In this document: piece after piece, positions 59,870-64,000 of the stretch
How the letters are laid out: each line of letters starts with the position of its first letter
Numbering within the stretch: the stretch's first letter is position 1
Made by a program: the position numbers and the translations under genes
Source: Klebsormidium nitens
Lineage: Eukaryota; Streptophyta; Klebsormidiophyceae; Klebsormidiales; Klebsormidiaceae
Assembly: GCA_000708835.1 (NCBI GenBank)
Contig: DF237200.1
Location: forward strand, 57,357 to 121,356
Length of the DNA: 64,000 bases
Reading direction: 5' to 3'
Notes under the pieces: model-generated
Database searches by the model: none
The model's input: only the letters and a program-made list of their open reading frames with translations
Told to the model about the DNA's origin: nothing

Positions 59870-60961
59870 ATGGCCTCTACTTCAGGACATGCAGCTGTTG
59901 TGAACCTCCAAGAAGCGCTCGGGTACAATGGCTTACCTCTGGCACGTTTCAACGCGCCTGCCAGTCTGCTCCAGAACCCAATCTATCGGAAGTCGCTTCT
60001 GAGCTTGGTGGGCAGAAGTCGAAGGGCCCTGGATGCGGGAGAACGGGAGTCAGTCTGGGAGCCGAGGCAAGAGTTTCTCCAGCTCATGCACGAGGGAAAT
60101 GGCGACAGTCTGCTGAACACTCTTAGCTGGGCAGCAGAGGTTTGCTATCGGACCAATGGAATTCGTGCGGAAGACGTCGAGCTCCTGCTGAAGCTGGTCT
60201 CATTCCTGGAAGAGTACCTCAGAGTGCCGCAGCTCTTGTCCACGAATGTGCGCATTGACATCAACCTGAGGCAGAAGGCCAGACAGAATCAGGAACGCTG
60301 GGGCGAGTACAACAGAAGTCTGCGTCAGCATGAGAAGGACTGCTTCTCCCAGAGAGTCAAGCCGCTGCTAGAAGTCAAGGGCTATGCTCCGGAAGATGTT
60401 ACAGATCTGCTGGAGGTAGAGTGGGAAGAGTTCTGCTCTAAGAGAGAGAAGGCACGTGACAAGTACTTCGAGCAGACCGGAAACCCGAGCTTTCCGCCGT
60501 GGCCCAAGGGGAGGCTCACCTTTGAAGAAAGGGCCTTCGGGCACACGCTGGCGCTCGGCCTTGAGGCAGGTCACGGCAACAACTGGCAGCTTCTCTCGCA
60601 GCTGACGTCCCCAACCTTCCCAAACGAGCTCTCCAAAGAAGAATACGTGCGTCTGGCTGTGATCGAACTCCTGGAAGACGCAAACCAGCGCGAGCAGACG
60701 GAGGTCTACATTCCGCGGTTAGGGGAACTGACGCGAGCGGAAAAGGCAGAGCTGCGTCTTCTGCGCACGAGAATTCTAGACGGCCGCGAGCTCCGCTGGG
60801 CGGAATTCCGGAGCAGGAAGGGGGAACAGTACCCAAACCAGCTCACCTCGGTGCAGCTCCTGGCTTTGGCAGCGGGGCTGCCGTCGACGGTGAGAGAAGC
60901 GGAAGACGGAACGGCCGCGGAAGGAGCGGAAACGGAGTACTTCTCGGCGCAGGAAGATTGA
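59870..60961 (+). CDS. Gag-like ORF, 363 residues
   Basis: An intact frame starting ATG at 59870. The product is helical and charged, with Leu, Glu, Gln and Arg abundant, and carries no cysteine zinc knuckle or protease motif. I do not recognise the family by name. Blocks such as SLLNTLSWAAEVCYRTN and YEQTGNP-like Pro-rich linkers suggest a folded N-terminal half and a helical C-terminal half. Its stop TGA at 60959 is followed, after one base, by the ATG of the next frame. It could be the structural protein of the retroelement or an intronless host gene of unknown function. Confidence 0.55.
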   Translation: MASTSGHAAVVNLQEALGYNGLPLARFNAPASLLQNPIYRKSLLSLVGRSRRALDAGERESVWEPRQEFLQLMHEGNGDSLLNTLSWAAEVCYRTNGIRAEDVELLLKLVSFLEEYLRVPQLLSTNVRIDINLRQKARQNQERWGEYNRSLRQHEKDCFSQRVKPLLEVKGYAPEDVTDLLEVEWEEFCSKREKARDKYFEQTGNPSFPPWPKGRLTFEERAFGHTLALGLEAGHGNNWQLLSQLTSPTFPNELSKEEYVRLAVIELLEDANQREQTEVYIPRLGELTRAEKAELRLLRTRILDGRELRWAEFRSRKGEQYPNQLTSVQLLALAAGLPSTVREAEDGTAAEGAETEYFSAQED

Positions 60962-60962
60962 G

Positions 60963-61751
60963 ATGTCGCGCGCGGAGGCCGCAGAGTTAGATAGGGGAAG
61001 TCCGGCTTTAGAGGAGTTAGTTAGAAAAGCTGGTCCTGAGAGCTTGATCGGATTACGGCTGTATGCAGCAGTCACTCTGGAAGGAACGAGACAATATGAA
61101 GTTCTGGCTTTCGACGAAGACTCGGGGCAGAGGTTCAGAGTCAGAGATGCGGACACGGGAAGGCAGCCGTCTGCAGCGGGTTATCCCCTTCGAGAGTTCG
61201 ACATCGGCCTGGCCTTGAGGGAGCCGGATGATCCCCTTCTTCTGCTTTTGGAAAGGCACCAAATTCCGATCGCCCGATTCATTGCTCCAAGGAGACCGGA
61301 ACCTGCTGGGGGAGAACGAACCAGGGGAGAAGGGCCAGCCGGGAGAGCGGAGCAGGACTTCGGACCGCCTAGCCTGGGGAGAGACCGATTCGAGCGCAGA
61401 ACGGGCACGCAGTCAGCAAGACATTCTGTTCCGAGCGTCGGGATGAAGAACGGCCGGCACGGTCCCACGTCCGATAAGGAGAAGAGCGCGCGCGCGACCG
61501 CGAGCGCGCGCTCAGCCCGACGCGCGAGGAGCGGTATCCACGTAGAAGCCGAAGGGGCCGCAGCCCCAGTTCATCCTCGTCAGAAGCCCCAGCCGGGACG
61601 AAACACCGGCGCCGGAAGCACGGAAAAGGATTCCGCAAACGGAAGTACCGACGGAGCAGCAGCAGCAGCAGTTCGTGGGACGCGTCCGGTTCGGACGGCT
61701 GGGAGAATACAATGCCCCGCCGGGCACTGGTGGCCCACGTGGAAGAACTGA
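60963..61751 (+). CDS. Second retroelement-like ORF, frame probably lost after about 61470
   Basis: ATG at 60963, one base after the stop of the previous ORF. Residues 1-110 look protein-like (RLYAAVTLEGTRQYEVLAF, GYPLREFDIGLALRE in part). After about 61470 the more plausible coding frame is another one (open 61478-62098), which gives an Arg/Ser-rich segment followed by MPRRALVAHVEELMRD. So the annotated end at 61751 may be an artefact of a frameshift. Family not recognised. Confidence 0.45.
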   Translation: MSRAEAAELDRGSPALEELVRKAGPESLIGLRLYAAVTLEGTRQYEVLAFDEDSGQRFRVRDADTGRQPSAAGYPLREFDIGLALREPDDPLLLLLERHQIPIARFIAPRRPEPAGGERTRGEGPAGRAEQDFGPPSLGRDRFERRTGTQSARHSVPSVGMKNGRHGPTSDKEKSARATASARSARRARSGIHVEAEGAAAPVHPRQKPQPGRNTGAGSTEKDSANGSTDGAAAAAVRGTRPVRTAGRIQCPAGHWWPTWKN

Positions 61752-62586
61752 TGAGGGACCGGAGGGCGAACGGTATGCAAGCGGAGCTCCGGCGCTTCCA
61801 GGCAGCGATTCCGCCGGAAAAACGGGGGCTTACAGCCCAATTTGAGATGGTGGCCACGATCCAGGCCGCGCCGGAGTCGTGGGGGCAGCGGCTAGCCCTC
61901 GCGATTTCTCTGGGAACCGTCTTAAAAGCCATTAACATGAGCCTGTCAGCCTGGCTTTCCTCGCGGACGCGCTGTTCGCTTTCGCGCGGCAGAGGTGTGA
62001 AGATGCGGGACGGGAGCTGTCACAGAAGAAGCAAGCCAAGATTGATGCGGACATCTGGGAGTTTTATCGCAAGCAACGTACGGAAGGGGAGAAGATGATG
62101 GCCAAGAGCGGAACCAGCTTCGGGAGCGGAAACCGGAACAGGTGGGATGCTGAGCGGGTCGGCTCGATATTGAGACTCACTGTGAGGCAGAAATTGGTAT
62201 TCTGGTGCTTCGAACCAAAAGCGACCGGGAAACGTATCGCGTGTTCAGATCCAACTGGGGACGGCACGTTAACGGCGCCTTTAGGCCCTGTCTTGCCCTG
62301 CCGAAGCCTCCCGAATGCGGATCGCATTTGCAGTTCTGGAAACCAAGTTTTGCAGCACTTCGGAAACGAGCAGAATGTTGCTTGTCCGCGCCGGAATGTC
62401 GGCTGATCTCCGAATGGGATGATGTGATAATCCTCCCTTATCCCCTCGAACAGGGGCCCCGGAAACCGGAATGATCGGAACGACCGGAACGAGCGGGGCC
62501 GGAATCAGGGACGGCGCGGCCGCGACCGAGACCGCTCGAGGTCGCGCACCCCATCCGCGGAGCGCAGGCGCCGGAACGATAGGTGA

Positions 62587-63325
62587 AGCGCCGGAGCGCT
62601 TGATCGGAACGGAGCGAATGCGCTCCGTTGAAATAGCTAATTCCAAAAGAGGACAGTCGAGCTGTAGACATGGACCTTCGAGTGTGAAAGGTTGTACATT
62701 TGTTCGGCGACGTCGTCGCTCGTACGTTAGCTTGAAATAACCTGAGTTCAGGTGTGTATAAAGTGTAGAGTTTTGGAAAACTCGGGAACGGGATTTCTTT
62801 CCCTTTGGAGGGCCCGCCTGTTGGCTCTGGTCGTGTACGAAGACGCCCTAAAGGCGGATTGTAAATAATGAAAGCGCTGGCCGCGAGTCGCTAATAATCA
62901 AATGCAAAATGTTGCCCAATGCTGTTTTCCTTCTCCCTCGAAATGAGATCAGGAATGCATTGATTGCGTCCCTTTGACGCCGTGGCCGGTTACACATCCT
63001 TCTGCGCCATTAAAGCGCTATGAGATAAAGCGACTAATTAGTCTGAGCCAAATTACATTATACATAGCTAATATTAACGTTGCTTACAGTGACGTACTAG
63101 CATGGACCCATTCGGCGCCTCCATCCATGCTGTGTTCATCCGCCGCCGCCGCCTGTCAAAGCAATAGCCCCGACCGCACGACGTCACGGCTCCGAGTCGA
63201 AGGGACCACTCTTCCTCAACCGGCAGACGCTGACGTCACCCCGGCCCCACGCGCAAACGAGGGGCCCTCGCTGACGTCATATCCGCCTAGTGCGCCGCGT
63301 GATCCGCGTGCCCCAGCAGAACCGG
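62587..63325. other. Spacer inside the retroelement-like region
   Basis: About 0.74 kb between the RS-rich ORF end and the next open frame. It holds a TATA-like word (GTATAAAGTG) near 62757 and a TGTAAATAATGAAA run near 62860 that could act in 3'-end formation. A short frame from the ATG at 63103 stops after about 21 codons. Confidence 0.45.
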
Positions 63326-64000
63326 ATGCCGTCGGAACGGAAACCACGTGGTTCCGTCTCGGGAGATCTGCCTGCAAGTGGCGCCCCAGCAGCACCGCCC
63401 GATCCCTCGGACTCTTCAGACGAATCCGAGGGATCCCCGGAAGGGGATTTCCCGGATGACGTCATCCCCCCCGAGGAGTTTCCCTTTGATGCGGAAACCG
63501 ATCCTCCAGACGATCCGGGAACCCTCGATCTCCGCAGCTGGGAACGGGAAGCTCAAGGGGTTCAGGCCAAGGAGCCCCAGATTGATCCTCCACTCAGTCA
63601 GCGGCAAAACGTCAAGGACGTTCTCGACCGCTTGGACGACCAACCGGGAGAGCCCGGGGCAGAGCACGAGACGGCGCTTCTGGCAGAACTGGACAACTTG
63701 CAGTCGGCTATCCCTGATGCAGCTGACTTTGTGGCAGGGAATTTCTCCACGCATCTGCCGGCCTGGGAAGAAATGTTAAAAACAAACCGGACCAGGTCCG
63801 CTCGGCGCGTCCTCAGCTGGCTACGCCATGGGTTCAAACCGACCTTCGCCCGACCGGAACTAGCGAGACCGGAAAAGCGGAAAGTGGTGCTAAGCATGCT
63901 CCAGAAGGAGTATCCAAACCGAACCCCCGGGGAGTTCCTCACCGGAACCCAGCCGCACAAAGTGGCGTTTCGGAACCACCAGTCCTTTTACAAGCACTGT
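63326..64000 (+). CDS. Reverse-transcriptase-type polyprotein, N-terminal part, cut by the window edge
   Basis: An ATG at 63326 opens a frame with no stop through the last base, 225 codons visible. The first 80 residues are acidic and Pro/Asp/Ser-rich. Later residues include RRVLSWLRHGFKPTF and a KVAFRNHQSFYKHC block in part. This pattern (W-x-x-x-G-x-x-P-x-F, then a short linker) precedes the RT palm in Ty3-like, DIRS-like and related retroelements as I remember them; the catalytic YxDD motif would lie beyond the window. The upstream in-frame stop is at 63272-63274. The element class cannot be settled here. Confidence 0.55.
   Translation, partial: MPSERKPRGSVSGDLPASGAPAAPPDPSDSSDESEGSPEGDFPDDVIPPEEFPFDAETDPPDDPGTLDLRSWEREAQGVQAKEPQIDPPLSQRQNVKDVLDRLDDQPGEPGAEHETALLAELDNLQSAIPDAADFVAGNFSTHLPAWEEMLKTNRTRSARRVLSWLRHGFKPTFARPELARPEKRKVVLSMLQKEYPNRTPGEFLTGTQPHKVAFRNHQSFYKHC

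Larger units (their letters stand above)
59870..62586 (+). mobile_element. Degenerate retroelement-like ORF1/gag-like region with staggered frames
   Basis: Open frames follow one another with overlaps: 59870-60961, 60963-61751, 61478-62098, 61936-62406, 62147-62474 and 62431-62586. Protein-like sequence jumps between them, so at least part of the region looks frame-broken. It includes an Arg/Ser-rich stretch near 61500-61680 and an RS/RD-dipeptide tail ending at the TGA at 62584-62586, both typical of nucleic-acid-binding proteins. No introns with conserved phase repair the frames convincingly. The assignment rests on gag-like composition and on the reverse-transcriptase-type frame just downstream. 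Confidence 0.5.

Overview
The window looks like nuclear DNA of a green-lineage eukaryote, most likely a streptophyte alga of the Klebsormidium type; the organism is inferred, not proven. The genes are intron-rich with GT-AG (and two GC-AG) junctions, their coding exons are GC-richer than the introns, and several belong to plant-restricted families: a LEA/TMEM205 fusion, a PH-RhoGAP of the REN1 class, a TRAF1A/B (MUSE13/14)-type MATH protein and a folate-biopterin transporter. I saw no bacterial operons, CRISPR array, rRNA or tRNA.

Layout from left to right: (1) 197-8728 (+), a ten-exon, about 1,329-residue secreted or ER LEA-repeat protein ending in a TMEM205/DUF4149 membrane domain, with tandemly duplicated exons. 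(2) 9934-12718 (+), MYND paralogue A. (3) 14147-24534 (-), a seventeen-exon PH-RhoGAP with coiled coils. (4) 26000-28941 (+), proteasome maturation factor UMP1. (5) 30553-39840 (-), a twelve-exon TRAF/MATH protein. (6) 40752-44727 (+), a family 2 glycosyltransferase of cyanobacterial type. (7) 45687-48566 (-), MYND paralogue B, with a frameshift. (8) 49450-52317 (+), MYND paralogue C, head-to-head with B. (9) 53536-59210 (-), a nine-exon folate-biopterin transporter. (10) 59870-64000 (+), a retroelement-like region with staggered broken frames and an open reverse-transcriptase-type frame that runs off the window. From gene 2 onward the strands alternate strictly.

Most genes are unrelated housekeeping or signalling genes and do not form a pathway. 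The most unusual content is threefold. First, a three-member family joins what I read as a bacterial DUF1444/YtpQ-like domain to a MYND zinc finger, with identical intron positions in all copies. Second, short local duplications of exon edges, each carrying its splice site, recur in neighbouring introns of two unrelated genes (folate transporter and TRAF gene); one defines a possible 60-nt cassette exon and another an in-frame alternative acceptor. Third, the LEA/TMEM205 gene has grown by whole-exon duplication.

Exon borders were worked out by hand from splice consensus, phase agreement between neighbouring exons and remembered family sequences. No alignment or database search was run.
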